From NCBI GenBank assembly GCA_963921195.1, contig OY992539.1, positions 212,044,035-212,108,034 of the forward strand: a DNA stretch of 64,000 bases, read 5' to 3'. The notes under the pieces are model-generated. The model searched no databases and had not been told where the DNA came from. It worked only from the letters and a program-made list of their open reading frames with translations. Made by a program: the position numbers and the translations under genes. This stretch comes from Pegoplata infirma. Its lineage: Eukaryota; Arthropoda; Insecta; Diptera; Anthomyiidae. Positions 22,266 through 34,290 of the stretch are shown piece by piece. Position 1 is the first letter of the stretch, and each line of letters opens with the position of its first letter.

Positions 22266-23957
22266 ACTGAGAAGAAAACAAAAATTTCAAATCAAGTAAA
22301 AACAACCTCATATTAAAAATTAAACAGTGACAAAAGTTTGTTTTTTTCTTAATTTAAAAATTTTAAGGATTTAAGGTGAAAAAATGCGGAAGAAAAGTTT
22401 AATTATTTAAAATTATAGACATTTCTGGTATTCCTATACCGGTTTCAAACACTCCAGTTAGTGTTATCATCAGCAGGATTTTAAATGTAGTTTTGCCTTG
22501 TTTATGGAAGTTGTTTTTCAAATATGTGAATATTTTTAGTTTCTACAGAATACATTTTGATAGTTTCCAACACTACAATTCTATTTCTAGTAATCTCAAC
22601 CTCCCTTCATGCTTTCTTTCAACTTTTTTTGTCTCTTACATTAGGGGTTACCAAGATTATCTGGAATTGAAGACACAAATATCGGAGACATGCCTAATGG
22701 CGACATATTTGTCAGCAATTTTATTTTTTTTTTTTTTTGTAAGTACAGATCGAGCTCGGGCTCTAATTATATTTATTATAAGGGTTTAAGTTGAAAAAAT
22801 GCAGAAGAAAAATTTAACTTCTAAAAATTATAGACATTTCTGGTATTCCCATACTGGTTTCAAACACTCCAGTTAGTGTTATCATCAGCAGGATTTAAAA
22901 TTTTAAAATTTAAAATTTTTATTTATATATTAAAATTTAAAATTTTATTTGCATACATGACGGTCATTTGTGTAGTAAGTAGCAGTTGTTGTTTTCAACT
23001 ACAATTTTAGTTCTTTTTGTATGAAAAATCTCAAACTACTATTTTTTGTAGTCGTTTTAAAAAAACAAATACATAAAATTACTACATTGTAGTAACAGTT
23101 GTTTAATGTAGTTATTTTTAGTCTATAAAAAAACTAGAAAAACGGATGTGTTGAACGGGTTGGAAGTGTCAGATGCAGCAGGAATTTTTATCAAACAATT
23201 TAAACCATTTTTACGTCAATAAGTTTTTGTTTCAGTTAATAAACAAATTCCGACAATTTGAGTTACAGTAAAACAACTGTAATTTGCAGTTGTTTTTTTT
23301 CGTTTTTTTTGTAGTTGTTAATCAATAGTTAAAAACAGCAACAATTTTTGGTTGATTTTACCATAAAATATAGTGGACGCCTAAACAACAACAAATGTAG
23401 ACTTTTGTAGTGGAATCTACCGTCATCATTTTTTGAATGTATAATTGATCAGTAATCGATTCTAAGACATTCTAGCGATGTCCGTCTGTCTGTTGAAATG
23501 GCGATCACGGTCAAAATATTAAACATATTTTACTTTAATTAAACATATTTAATTGTTACTTCGAAAAGTTTTGTGTTGTATTTGAGCGATATCGATTCAG
23601 CGGTTAAAATTTTATGAACGAAAATGTAAGGACACCTCAAAAATTGTGGTACATTCTACATAACCTTAAAATACAAAATGCTTTAATTTGGCCACTTGTT
23701 AACACATGTGAACAGAATTGAATACCGAAAGGTATTTAAAGAAGCACAAACAAATTTATATACCCCAAAATTTGTTTCGCCGAATGTGTTTTTGCCAAAA
23801 TTTTTTTTCGGGAATTTTTTTTGCACCAAAAGTTGTTTTCCGCGGAACATTTTTTTTTTAAAAAGTTTTTTTTTAATAATTTTTTTTTTGAAAATAATGT
23901 GGGATTGTAAAATTAAAAATGGTAATTTTTGATTTAAGTATGCTTTTTTCCGCAGTG
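22266..23957. mobile_element. DNA element family D, large copy
   Basis: The left edge (ACTGAGAAGAAAAC then ATTTCAAATCAAG) and right edge (TTTGATTTAAGTATGC then TTTTTTCCGCAGTG) match the two ends of the 812-bp element at 49344-50155. The interior is about 900 bp longer and contains unrelated repeats, so this copy has been enlarged by later insertions. No transposase recognised. Confidence 0.5.
22367..22896. repeat. Direct repeat pair of about 117 bp flanking 295 bp
   Basis: The segment 22367-22484 recurs at 22780-22896. Both contain TATAGACATTTCTGGTATTC and CAGTTAGTGTTATCATCAGC with few mismatches. The intervening sequence is unrelated to either copy. It could be a small element with long direct terminal repeats or a segmental duplication. 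Confidence 0.75.
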
Positions 23958-24950
23958 CAGCACCATAAAACAAGCTTTATAAACAAAAAATGTCTTACAA
24001 TTACAATCTAATACTGTTTCTTTGAAAAAAGTCCAGGAATATTTATATTGAAAAATATATCTGAAAAATTTAATTTAGGATCATTTTGTTTCAAAACTTT
24101 TCTATTGGAAAAACATTTTAGATTTCCAGACTTCAAACGCACACATTTTTCTATAAGAAAACATTTTTTTCCTCTTTATACGTTTCTGCTTTTCTTTGTA
24201 TGTCTTTTTGTAGTATTTGTAACTTTATGAACATGGCAAAACACTAATTAACACTTTTTTTTTTCTTATGGCTCAAGTCATACGCGTGTGCAACAACGTT
24301 TTAAGAGCTCGCTGTTGTTGCTTTTGGCAACCTGCCTTACAATTTTGTATCACTGAGCAAACCCATAAATGGTGCTTTACAAATGTGTGTCTGTCTGTCT
24401 TTTATTTTGGATTACAACTTATAAAAAAAAAAACAAGCTTATGCGTACAATTTTGTTATTGTTTCTGCTGGTAGTAGTTCGTTATCCTTTTTTGGTAGTT
24501 TTAATAAAATGCGTGAATTTTTTTTTATATAAAGGCTTTTAATTTTTGCCGCCTTTATTGCCAAACGCCGCCTGAAAATGCTGAAGTTACATATTGATCT
24601 TTATAAAGTGGCGAATGAAGTGGCATCAACAAATTGAAGATTTCGTTTGATGTCAAACGATTATTGGCTAGTAGCTATTATTCGGTGTTTTCTTTGTCAA
24701 ACATTATACACCTAAATAGCAGAGAAACCTCTATGGAATGGGGTTTTTGAAGGAAACTTGATTGAATAAAGGAAATCATCAATGAATGACAAAAGAAAAA
24801 AAATCATTGCAAAATATCCAAAAAGAAATAGAAAAAAAAATTACAGAAATTGGGCTATGATTCTGAAAAAGTTTCCATATATGCATAAAAACTCTTGCAT
24901 AAAAAAAGTTTTTAAGATCCAAACTTGTTGTTTCGAAATAATTTTTCAGT
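23958..24950. other. Unique stretch
   Basis: Includes one of the less AT-rich patches in this part of the window (24270-24420). I found no convincing exon; ORFs of 60-68 codons lack family features. Confidence 0.45.
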
Positions 24951-25150
24951 TGACAGTATTTTTTTTATAGAAAAAATGCCTGAAAATATTACTATAGAAA
25001 AAAATCTTAAAGTCTGACAATTTTTCTCTTGGGAACATGTCCCAGAATTTGTGACTTTTTCTATAGGAGATGTGTCTTAGAATCTTAGGCTTTTTTGTAC
25101 AGAAAACATGTCTTAAAATCAGGAAATTTTCCTATTACTGTAGGAAAAAT
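24951..25150. repeat. 35-bp satellite, degenerate
   Basis: About five diverged units with ATAGAAAA and CTTAGAATCTTAG-like words. Confidence 0.55.
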
Positions 25151-25440
25151 ATTTCAGCAACATTTAAAAATGTTAAAATGTTGCCGAAACATTGATAATG
25201 TGTTTTTGAAATATTGTTAAAATAATGCTTAAACATTGCTAAAGTTTTTTGATAAAACATGTTCAAAATAGTTAAACATTGCAAAAATGTTGCTAAATAT
25301 ATTGCAAAATGATGCTTAAATACTTACAAATTGTTGCCAAAAAAATTTATAAACTATCAGTGTAACATATGTTAAATGGTGCTGTAACACTTCTTATACG
25401 TTGCTCTAATATTTCTTTTATGTTGCTGCAGCATTTGTTT
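25151..25440. repeat. 22-bp palindromic repeat family, degenerate
   Basis: Irregular copies of AACATTGCTAAA/ACATGTT-type words at about 20-30 bp spacing. Outlying part of the family at 26906-27810. Confidence 0.6.
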
Positions 25441-26003
25441 AACCCATTTCGATCCCTTCGATTTTTCGAACAGTAAAGAACACCATTCTCAAAAAAATAT
25501 TTATGTATGAAAGAGGTTAAATTTCGGGTAAATATGGTTACGAATGTTAAGTCTCATCTTTTTGCAATTAAAAAAAAAAAAATATCCCCCCTTGACCACC
25601 ACAATTTATATGTCCATGAAATGCAATGCAAATCAGCACAGAAATTGTTTCAAGCAAAAACAAAAATATAGAATTTTTTGATTTTCGGCTGTTAATTTTT
25701 TTGATTAATTTAAATTTTTTTTAGATTTAATTTATTATTAAATTCCACTAATTTGAATTATTTTGAAACTATTTATTTTGAAAATAATGAAATAAATTAA
25801 TAAAATAGCAAATAAATCCAAATATTAAAATTGCATAAAAAGTTGAAATGCAGGCTTTTCTGGCAAAACGGCACATTGGAAATTTTTTTTGACAACATTT
25901 TTGAGATTAGCGGGTGCGAATTACCTTAAAAAAGTACCTTTTTCCAAAAAAGAAAAATAAAATTGAATCTTGGTCCAAAATGGGTTAATGTGGCAGTGAC
26001 ATC
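25441..26003. other. Unique AT-rich stretch
   Basis: No gene or element recognised. Confidence 0.45.
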
Positions 26004-26011
26004 TGCTAGAT

Positions 26012-26897
26012 CAATGGTTCTCAAACGGGGGGTCGCGGAAGAGTTTCAGGGGGGTCGCGAACAAATTTGTTAAAACCTTAAATTTTGTTAAATTTAAAAC
26101 ACATTTTTTTTATTGTACAAATACTTTTTTTAAAGAAAAATATTTTTCCATCACTTAAGGTCCCTCCGTAATCACTGTGCAGTGGATAATTTCTCGGGAT
26201 GCCCAACACTTATTTGTGAAGCGTTTTGGGTGAGTCTGGGATCTGACAGTTTGCTTCCTATTAACTTTTCGATGCTGATTCAGAATCTGGGTTCCAAATT
26301 TTTTTTGTACGTTAGGTGTTTGAGAAAATTAAAGGCAAAGTTCACAAAACCGTATTCTTGTGCATTTTAAAGAGCTTTGTTTGTGAGATTTTCGGATGCG
26401 TATGGGATCTGACCACTTTCTTCGATTTACTTTTTAATGCTGATTCCAAATCTGGATCCGAATAACGGATCTAGATTCGTGATCTAATAAAATTTAGATC
26501 AATACCAAAAATCGGTACATAATTTTGAAAAAAAGAACTATAATTACTCCAAATTGGACTTAAAATGCTTTCTTGGTAAACATTTCTTCATTTCTGATCA
26601 GGTTTAACTGGTGTTTATCTTTTATTTTCGAAAATAAAAAATCGATGAAGATAGTAAGATAGTGACGCATACCAAAAATTTAAATTTTTGGTATGCGTCA
26701 GGGATCTGACTACACGGTTTCGATTAATCTTTCAATGCTGCTTCTGAATTTGGTTTCTAAATTTTTCCATTACTTCAGGTTTTTGACAAAAAAACTGAGG
26801 TTAAAGTTCACCTTAATATTTTTTTATATTGGGGGGGTCGCGAAAAATTTTAAATATTGAAAAGGGGTCGCAAAGCAAAACTTATTGAGAAGCTCTG
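26012..26897. mobile_element. hAT-type non-autonomous element, 886 bp
   Basis: TGCTAGAT is duplicated exactly at 26004-26011 and 26898-26905. The ends are CAATGGTTCTCAAACGGGGG and, reverse-complemented, CAGAGCTTCTCAATAAG; CAxxGxTTCTCAA with GGGGTCGC blocks is the classic Charlie-like hAT terminus. The interior holds three diverged copies of a GGGATCTGAC segment (26238, 26406, 26701). The 62-codon ORF at 26182 lies in one of these and is not a gene. Confidence 0.85.
26663..26700. repeat. Perfect 38-bp palindrome
   Basis: TGACGCATACCAAAAATTT followed directly by its reverse complement, inside the hAT element. Confidence 0.9.
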
Positions 26898-26905
26898 TGC
26901 TAGAT

Positions 26906-27810
26906 GATGTTAAAGCATTTACAATATGTTTCTTAAACATTGCTTAAACATGTGTAAAATGTTGCTTAAACATTTGCAAAATGTTGATTAAACATTTGTA
27001 AAATGTTGCTAAACATTGGTAATACCTTGGTATTACATGTTTTGTAAATGTTGCTATACCCTTTGCAAAATGTTGCTCAAAAAATATTTTTCTGATATTG
27101 CTGTAATATTCAAAAAGTTTGCGGCTACAAAACTTGTTACACCAATGTATTACAAATGTTTAAGCAACATTTTACAAATGTGTTAGCAACATTTTAAAGT
27201 GATTAACAAATAATTATTTTAATAAAAGCTTCACTTAATCTACATCAATATTAACCAATATTTCAGCAACATTAAACACATTTTACAGCAACATCTGAAG
27301 AATGTAAAAGCCACATTTGATATTAGTGTTAAATTTTGGTAAAACGTTTGAAAAATGTTGAAAACACATTTGAATAAATTTGCTGAAACAATTGTCAAAT
27401 GTTTTAAGCACATTCATAAAATTCTGGTGAAACATCTGTTAAATGTTTGTTTAATGTTGCTTAAACATCTTTTAAATTTTTTCTATAACATTTGTTTAAC
27501 AGTGCTATAATATTTAACAAATTTGTTAAGTGTCATAAATGTTTTATATATTGCTGAAATGTTGCCAATATATTTTGAAAATCTTATTTGTAAAATGTTG
27601 CAGAAATATTTGTAAAATGTTGCTGTAATATTTGTAAAAAAGATGTTTTAACATTTGATGTTGCTGGATTTTTCACAATATGCTACTATAAATTGTAAAA
27701 ATGTTGCTTAAACATTTTAGAGTGTAGCTAAAACATTTGTTATACTTATGTGTAACATGTTTTGTAAATGTTGCTGTACTATTTGTAAAATGTTGCTGCA
27801 ACTTTTGACA
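26906..27810. repeat. 22-bp palindromic repeat array
   Basis: Many imperfect copies of ACATTTGTAAAATGTTGCT, a unit whose core AACATTT-x3-AAATGTT is its own reverse complement. More diverged than the 36.2-38.2 kb array. Confidence 0.85.
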
Positions 27811-27820
27811 AATGTACATT

Positions 27821-30537
27821 AGGGGTGGGATAGTGCACGAGTTTTCGATTTCGACACGCTAGAACCGATTATTTTGTGAGGTTCGTAAAAAAAATGCATG
27901 AGCCAAAAAATGGGACAGGTCGGATAGGATCTAGGGGTCGCTCATCGGGGTCAAAGTTGGGAATAGCAGGGAAAAAATCCACAAAAAGCCCTACAGCTCT
28001 CCTGGTTTTGCCCAAAGAGGGGTCAAATGTGAGACCAGCCCCCATTATTTTTTTGCCCCAAACACTTTTGTCAAATTTACCTAAGCCCTATCTCCTCTCC
28101 TTAAGGGGGCTCCCATACAAAGGTTGAATTTTAAAAAATATTTGCTCCTACCTCTCTAGCTGTCCTAGAAGTGACCCTAGAGGACTCAAATGTATGACCG
28201 ACCCCCAATATTTTTTCATCCCTAACATTTTCTTAGAACATACCTACCCTCTATCTTCAACCGTTAGGGTGGTCCCCATACATTTTTTTATTTTTCCTAA
28301 TTTTTTTTTTATTAAATAAGCTCTTACCGGTCCAACGGTGCTTCCTAGAGGGGTCATTAGCAAGACCGACCCCCATTTATTTTTAGCCTCCAACATTTCA
28401 TCTGAATATACCACTTCTCTATCTCTTGTGTGGGAGACCCCCCACACAAAATAACATTTTTATAAAATTTGCTCCTACCGCTCAACTGTCGCAGGGGTGA
28501 CCCTACAGAGTTAGATGTATGACTGACCCCCAATATTTTTTCAGCCCCAACATTTTCCCCAAACAAATCTACCTTTTATTTTTAAGCCTTAAGGGGGTCC
28601 CAACACATTTTTTTACTTTTTTTATAAAATCAGATCTTATCGCTCCCTTGGTGTCTCTTAGGGATAGGGAATGCAGACTTACCCCTATTAGTTTTTGCCC
28701 CCCACATTTTTTCCGAACACACCTACGGCGTATTTCCACTTTGTAAACGTGCTCCCCTTAGCAAAACCAAATTCCTAATTGTACTGGAACTCAACGTTGG
28801 AGTATTTAGAATTTACAAAAGTACAATAATTAGCAACACTTTTATTTATAAATTCAGCTCTTACCACACCCATAGTGCCTCTTAGGGACAGTAAATGCAG
28901 ACTGACCCCCTATATCTGCCATGCAAACATCATATTAATGAACTTCAATTAAAACAAGTGTTTGAAACCAAATCGATGCTTCAATTTATAAAATGTCTCA
29001 ACGATTGGAGAAGAGATTCTGTGACATCTTTGGTATCTTAGTGGTGAAGCAGTTGCACTATTTGATTCGAATATCTCTTGTTAAATAAAACGAAAAATGG
29101 CAAATGCAAGAGGAAGAGTTATCTGACGAAAAGATGGACGAATCGTCCGACGAAGGCAGCGTAGAAAAATAAGACGATGATATCGGGAAAGATTATGAAT
29201 CGGGGGATAACGGCGAAAGTGGCAACAAAGATCGTGATCATCCAGTACACGTTGTTGGATTCGAATGTGTGAAAATAATTAACATGGAATCGAAACAAGT
29301 TAATCCAGAACTTATAATATAAGAGACACCAAAATTTTTTGCACGCTTCGCATTAACAACAATTTTCATTGGTTCCGGTCTAAACACTTGGGAAAATTGT
29401 GAGGACTACCAACAAGCGCTGCAAATATTACTTCAATTACATGTTTTCAACGACGCCGAAAGAGGCGTACAATTAATAGAGGACTATAACAACGTGTTGT
29501 GCAGTAATGGAGAGGAAAAAATATTACCCTAACAAAGTGGAAACACGGCGTAGGTATGTTTGGACAAAAAGTAGGGGGCAAAAATTATTGAGGGTCAGTC
29601 TGCATTTCCCGTTCCAAAGAGGCCCCATGGGAGCGGTAAGATCTGATTTTATAAATAAAAATTATAAAAAAATGTGTGGGAACCCCCTTAAGACTTAAAA
29701 ATAAAGGGGTAGGTTTGTTTGGGGAAAATATTGGGGCTTAAAAATATTGGGGCAACTTTCTTTTGATTTTATAAAAAAGAAAATGTGTGGGGAAAATGGT
29801 GGGGCTGAAATATTGGGGGTCAGTCATACATTTGAATTCTCTAGGGTCATCCCTGCGCCAGTTAGAGCGGTGGGAGCAAATTTTATAAAAATGTCATTTT
29901 GTGTGGGAGACCCCTTAGGAATTGGAGATACGGAGTTACCTTGTTCAGATGAAATGTTGGGGGCTAAAAATAAATGGGGACCGGTCTTGCTAATGACCCC
30001 TCTAGGAAGCACCGTTGGACCGGTAGGAGCTCATTTAATAAAAAAAATTAGGAAAAAAAAAAAAATGTATGGGGACCACCCTAACGGTTGAAGATAGAGA
30101 TAGAGGGTTCTAAGAAAATGTTGGGGATGAAAAAATATTGGGGGTCGGTCATACATTTGATACCTCTAGGGTCACTTCTAGGACAGCTAGAGAAGTAGGA
30201 GCAAATATTTTTTAACATTCAACCATTGTATGGGAGCCCCCTTAAGGTGAGGAGATAGGGCTTAGGTATATTTGGGAAAAGTGTTTGGGGCGAAAAAATA
30301 ATGAGAGTGGGTCTCACATTTGACCCCTCTAGGGGCAAAACCAGGGGAGTTGTGGGGCATTTTGTGGATTTTTTCTCCACTATGCCCAACTTTGACCCCG
30401 ATGAGCGACCCCTATATCCTATCCGACATCTCTCATTTTTCGGCTCATACACTTTTTTTACGAGCCTCACAAAATGAGGGGTTCTAGCGATTCCAAACAC
30501 TGCTGCTTAAAATCTCACACAACATTATCCCACCCTT
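27821..30537. mobile_element. 2.7-kb foldback element with tandem-unit arms and a decayed gene core
   Basis: The ends AGGGGTGGGATAGTG and (reverse-complemented right end) AAGGGTGGGATAATG lie just inside two copies of AATGTACATT (27811-27820, 30538-30547), a target duplication of up to 10 bp. Each arm (about 27821-28747 and 29530-30537) is made of five diverged direct units of roughly 160 bp with a GACCCCCAATATTTTT block; in the left arm these lie near 28038, 28202, 28369, 28526 and 28681. The central 780 bp contains a coding remnant (29043-29532). This is the architecture of Drosophila FB/Galileo-type elements, but relation to that superfamily is unproven. Confidence 0.75.
29043..29532 (+). 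pseudogene. Decayed coding remnant inside the foldback element
   Basis: From 29113 to the stop at 29530-29532 one frame holds 140 codons with only two internal stops (29170-29172 and 29320-29322). It begins with an acidic stretch (EELSDEKMDESSDEG) and continues through FFARFALTT and WENCEDYQQALQ to NDAERGVQLIEDYNN. Its base composition is clearly richer in G+C than the arms. A block in another frame just upstream (29043-29078) reads GEAVALFDSNIS. From memory this block order, ending in AERGV-L-E-YN, is typical of an arthropod transposon-associated protein family, but I cannot name it. It is either the element's own lost transposase or a captured fragment. Confidence 0.6.
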
Positions 30538-30547
30538 AATGTACATT

Positions 30548-31285
30548 AGGGTGGATCGAATTTGGCTTTTGGGAGAATTTCGTTCCGGCTCACCGACAGA
30601 TGTGTTGGAATAGACCTAAAAACAATGTGGTTAAATTTTCACGCAGATCGGTGGTCATCTTCCGCTGCCGAAATGACGTTGAAAATCCGCGATTTCTTAA
30701 AAAATAGTATTTATTTTCAAAAATTGCCAAAATTACAAAAATCACTTAATCTTCTTTTTTATGTCAGTCAATCTTTTCAATTCGATCATATTTTCTTAGA
30801 AAAAAATTTCAGCTTAGTAGGACATTATTAACCCCTCTAAACCGGTTGCCAGAAATGACCCATACATTTTGCCCTAAACTCAAAACCACCAAATTTAAAA
30901 AAAAAATTTTTTTTTGATTTTAAGTTGCACAGTCTAAAGTTTTTATTGCATTTATTTCAAGTATATTAAAGTTCGTTTGACAAAAAAATTTTTTGAAAAA
31001 ATACGCGATTCTTAAACCGCGCGTGTAACGGTCTGTTTCCAGGACATTTTGGGAAAATTGGATTTTTTTTTTAAAAACTCAACATTTTTAGTTAAAAACT
31101 TTTCATTTTACTCTAGATTTATTACACATTATAAAACTTAATATAGAAATGTTGGATTTTAAGAAATTCCTTAACCCTAAACAGCTTTGGGCCCTAAATG
31201 TCCCATGATGAACAAATGTATCTAGCAATAAACCGCTTTTGGCGGGCGACTAACCATTGGGAACATATTTTTTTAGTTAAAAATG
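30548..31285. other. Non-coding stretch, possible transposon remnant
   Basis: Begins AGGGTGGATCGAATTTGGC, which looks like a transposon end, but I found no matching second end. The 89-codon ORF at 30562-30831 is unsupported. Confidence 0.35.
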
Positions 31286-31560
31286 GGAGCGTAAGTAAAG
31301 ATGGGAGCGCGAGTAGAGATGGGAGCGTGAGTGAATTTGACCAACTCACGCTCAAGAAGAAAAAGAAAATTTTCACGCAGGAAATTTTTTAAGTTTGCAT
31401 ACATTTTACGCAGGATCACGTGAGTGAAACAAATTATACTCGTTCACGCTGTAATCATTATTTTGACGTGTTTTATTTTTCTGTCACCATAAAAAATCTT
31501 GCAAACTCACGAAATTTCACTAACGTTTATGAGTGAATCACGTGAAATTTGTGCCACGTG
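31286..31560. repeat. GTGAGTGAA/GATGGGAGCG repeat patch
   Basis: Three 20-bp copies of GATGGGAGCG-x-GAGTA at 31285-31330, followed by TCACG/CGTGA words on both strands. Related to the terminus at 18780-18825, so probably remains of the same hAT-like family. Confidence 0.5.
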
Positions 31561-31689
31561 TGCATTTGTACAAATTATATTTTTAATGCAAAATAAAAAA
31601 GTGATCCATATATTTTATTTAAACAAGTTTATATAGACTGGTTCCATTTAAAATAGCATAGGCAATCAGCCGATGGTGGTTCAATTTAT

Positions 31690-34290
31690 CCAAAAATTAA
31701 CATATCCATTCTTCTGATTTTTATTGAATTTCGGTTTTTGTTATTTAGTCGAAATTGTGAATGGTTCGCGTTTTATCGCTGTTCAAAGTTGGTATTTTGC
31801 CACAATTTTATGAGAAATACATAATGTTTAAATGATCGTATCTTTGGAACGCATCATCCGATTATCACGAAATAAAGCGCAAAATAATCGTTATGTCCTG
31901 TACTTAAAATACAATTTTGAAAAAGGATAGAATGCTTAGCAAAAAGGATATTGAAAGTAAAAAAATGTCCTTGATTTGCAAATATCTCAAAATGCGTATC
32001 TTTAATTTTCCTTTATTTTTTTTTCACATATAGCCCAAAATGTACTTAACAACATATGCAAATCCTAAATTGGGGTGATAAGCGGTTTAATTGTAAACGC
32101 GGTTTCATGTGTAATGAATATATATTGAATACATATTCAATAATCGCACAGTATAGCGTAAAACAGAAAATACTATGACTTCTACAATTGCATACATTTC
32201 AATGCATTTTTGTTTTCATGTAATTCCTCAAAATATTGAGTCATACTTCGATATATGAGTTTGGTCATCGCTTTGATACCAATAACCCAATTCTCTGTTT
32301 TTGTTTTGATTTGTTAAATGCAGTGCAATGACACTTTCATTTTTAGTTTCAAGTTTGGATTTTGGAAAGAGTTCAAACTTCAATATATGCATGTGCATTT
32401 TTAATACAGAGAGAAAGAATGTGGGAGGAGTTATAATTAAGTCTAAATGCATTGAATACTTTAAGTTATTGAGTGAAACTACTGAGTCACTCATAGAGAG
32501 AGTTCTAGATTATGTTAAGAACTTCTCATAGGTTATTTATAAGTTATGTTTTTGAATTAAGTTTTTTTAATCAAATAAAATCAATAAACTAAACAACAAG
32601 TCTTTTTTCTAATTCGGAAAGAAGAAAATTATTACACATGAAACGCCTTATTGATTTTTGTTAATAACTCTCGTTTACAAATGAAAAACAATTTCTGCGC
32701 ACTAACCGCGAATAATTTTTTTATATGTATTTTTGATCGCTAAACTCAAAAATTTCATTAAAACAACATTTCGCGAATACATTTTTGTCAAATGAATTTT
32801 TAGCGTTTTTTGGAGGTATTTTAACTATTTTGCTTATATCTTAAGTTCTGTTTATCTGATCTTCTCGCAATAAAAACCAAACTAAAGATAATCAAATTTC
32901 CAACAAATCCTACATTCAACATTTTTTCATCAGTTCATAGCTTTACGCGCAAATAATTTTTTTAGCGTTATTTGGAGGTATTTTGACTATTTTTCTTATA
33001 TCTTGAGTTCCGTTCATCTGATCTTTTCGCAATAAGAACCAAATTAAAGACAATCAAATTTCCAACAAATCCTTCATTCATTATTTTTATATCAGTTCAT
33101 AACTTTACGCGCAATAGGCAAACAAGGAAAAACTATTTTTTATTAACAAAGCTCATTTTTTAAAAATTTTAAAAACAGAAATTGTAAAAAATTATAATTT
33201 TTTTTTGTATTTTATCATGTATATTCATAAAATTTGTGATAACTTCGGAGTAAACCTATAGATTTTCATCAAATCAACTTTATTATATTTCTAAATGTTC
33301 AGGCTTTGCAGATAAATAAAAAGATGTAATTAATTGCAAAGATTTCTTTTTTTTAAATGATTTGTTAATCAAAAAACTTATTTTAGTCATATGTTTGCCT
33401 ATTGAACGGAAAGCTTTGAACTGATAAATGATGAATGTAGGATTTGTTGGAAATTTGATTGTCTTTAATTTGGTTCTTATTTCGGAAGGATCAGATAAAC
33501 GTAACTCAAGATATAAGAAAAATAGTCAAAATACCTCCAAATAACGCTAAAAAAATTGTTTGCGCGTAAAGCTATGAACTGATGAAAAAATGATGAAACT
33601 AGGATTTGTTGGAAATTTGATTGTCTTTAGTTTGGTTTTTATTGCGAGAAGATCAGATAAACAGAACTTAAGATATAAGCAAAATAGTAAAAATACCTCC
33701 AAAAAACGCTAAAAAATTAATTAAACAAAAATGTATTCGCGAAATGTCGTTTTAATGAAATTTTTGAGTTTAGCGATCCAAAATACATACAAAAAAATTA
33801 TTCGCGGTTAGTGCGCAGAAATTGTTTTTCATTTGTAAACAAGAATTATTAACAAAAATCAATAAGTCGTTTCATGTAACCACGTTTATAAACAAACCGC
33901 TTATCACCCCAATTTGGGATTTGCATATGTTGTCAAGTACATTTTGGGCTATATGTGCAAAAAAATATAGGAAAATTAAAGATACGCATTTTGAGATATT
34001 TGCAAATTAAGGACATTTTTTTAAATTCAATATCCTTTTTGCAAAGCATCCTATCCTTTTTCAAAATTCTATTTTAAGTACAGGACATAACCATTATTTT
34101 GCGCTTTATTTCGTGGCAATCGGATGATGCGTTCCAAAGATATGATCATTTAAACATTGTGTATTTATCATACAATTGTTGCAAAACACCAACTTTGAAC
34201 AGCGATAAAACGCGAACCATTCACAATTTTTACTAAATAACAAAAACCGAAATTCAACAAAAATCAGAAGAACATACATACCAATTTTTA
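31690..34290. mobile_element. 2.6-kb foldback element
   Basis: Long inverted repeat: CTTCTGATTTTTATTGAATT at 31711 is mirrored by AATTCAACAAAAATCAGAAG ending at 34270, and the arms stay alignable inwards to about 33130 and 33390. Exact outer ends and target duplication are unclear. Each arm contains two diverged tandem copies of a 150-170-bp unit with TTTGGAGGTATTTTGACTA. A solo LTR (32110-32636) interrupts the left arm only. No transposase seen. Confidence 0.75.
32110..32636. mobile_element. Solo LTR (527 bp) with 4-bp target duplication
   Basis: Starts TGTAATG and ends ATTACA, flanked by CATG on both sides (32106-32109, 32637-32640). The opposite arm of the host foldback element preserves the uninterrupted site with a single CATG, which proves insertion. 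An AATAAA-type polyadenylation signal lies near 32572. TG...CA ends, length and a 4-bp duplication fit a Gypsy-type LTR left after recombination; the family is not identified. Small ORFs within are not supported. Confidence 0.65.

Noticed and set aside
22493..22789. 98-codon ORF between the direct repeats
   Set aside because: Ends in a poly-F stretch from a T run and has no recognisable domain.
27876..30500. Similar 83- and 93-codon ORFs in the two arms of the foldback element
   Set aside because: They are the same arm sequence read twice in inverted orientation; no domain and no support beyond arm similarity.
30562..30831. 89-codon ORF after the foldback element
   Set aside because: No domain, and the base composition is like its non-coding surroundings; chance ORF.
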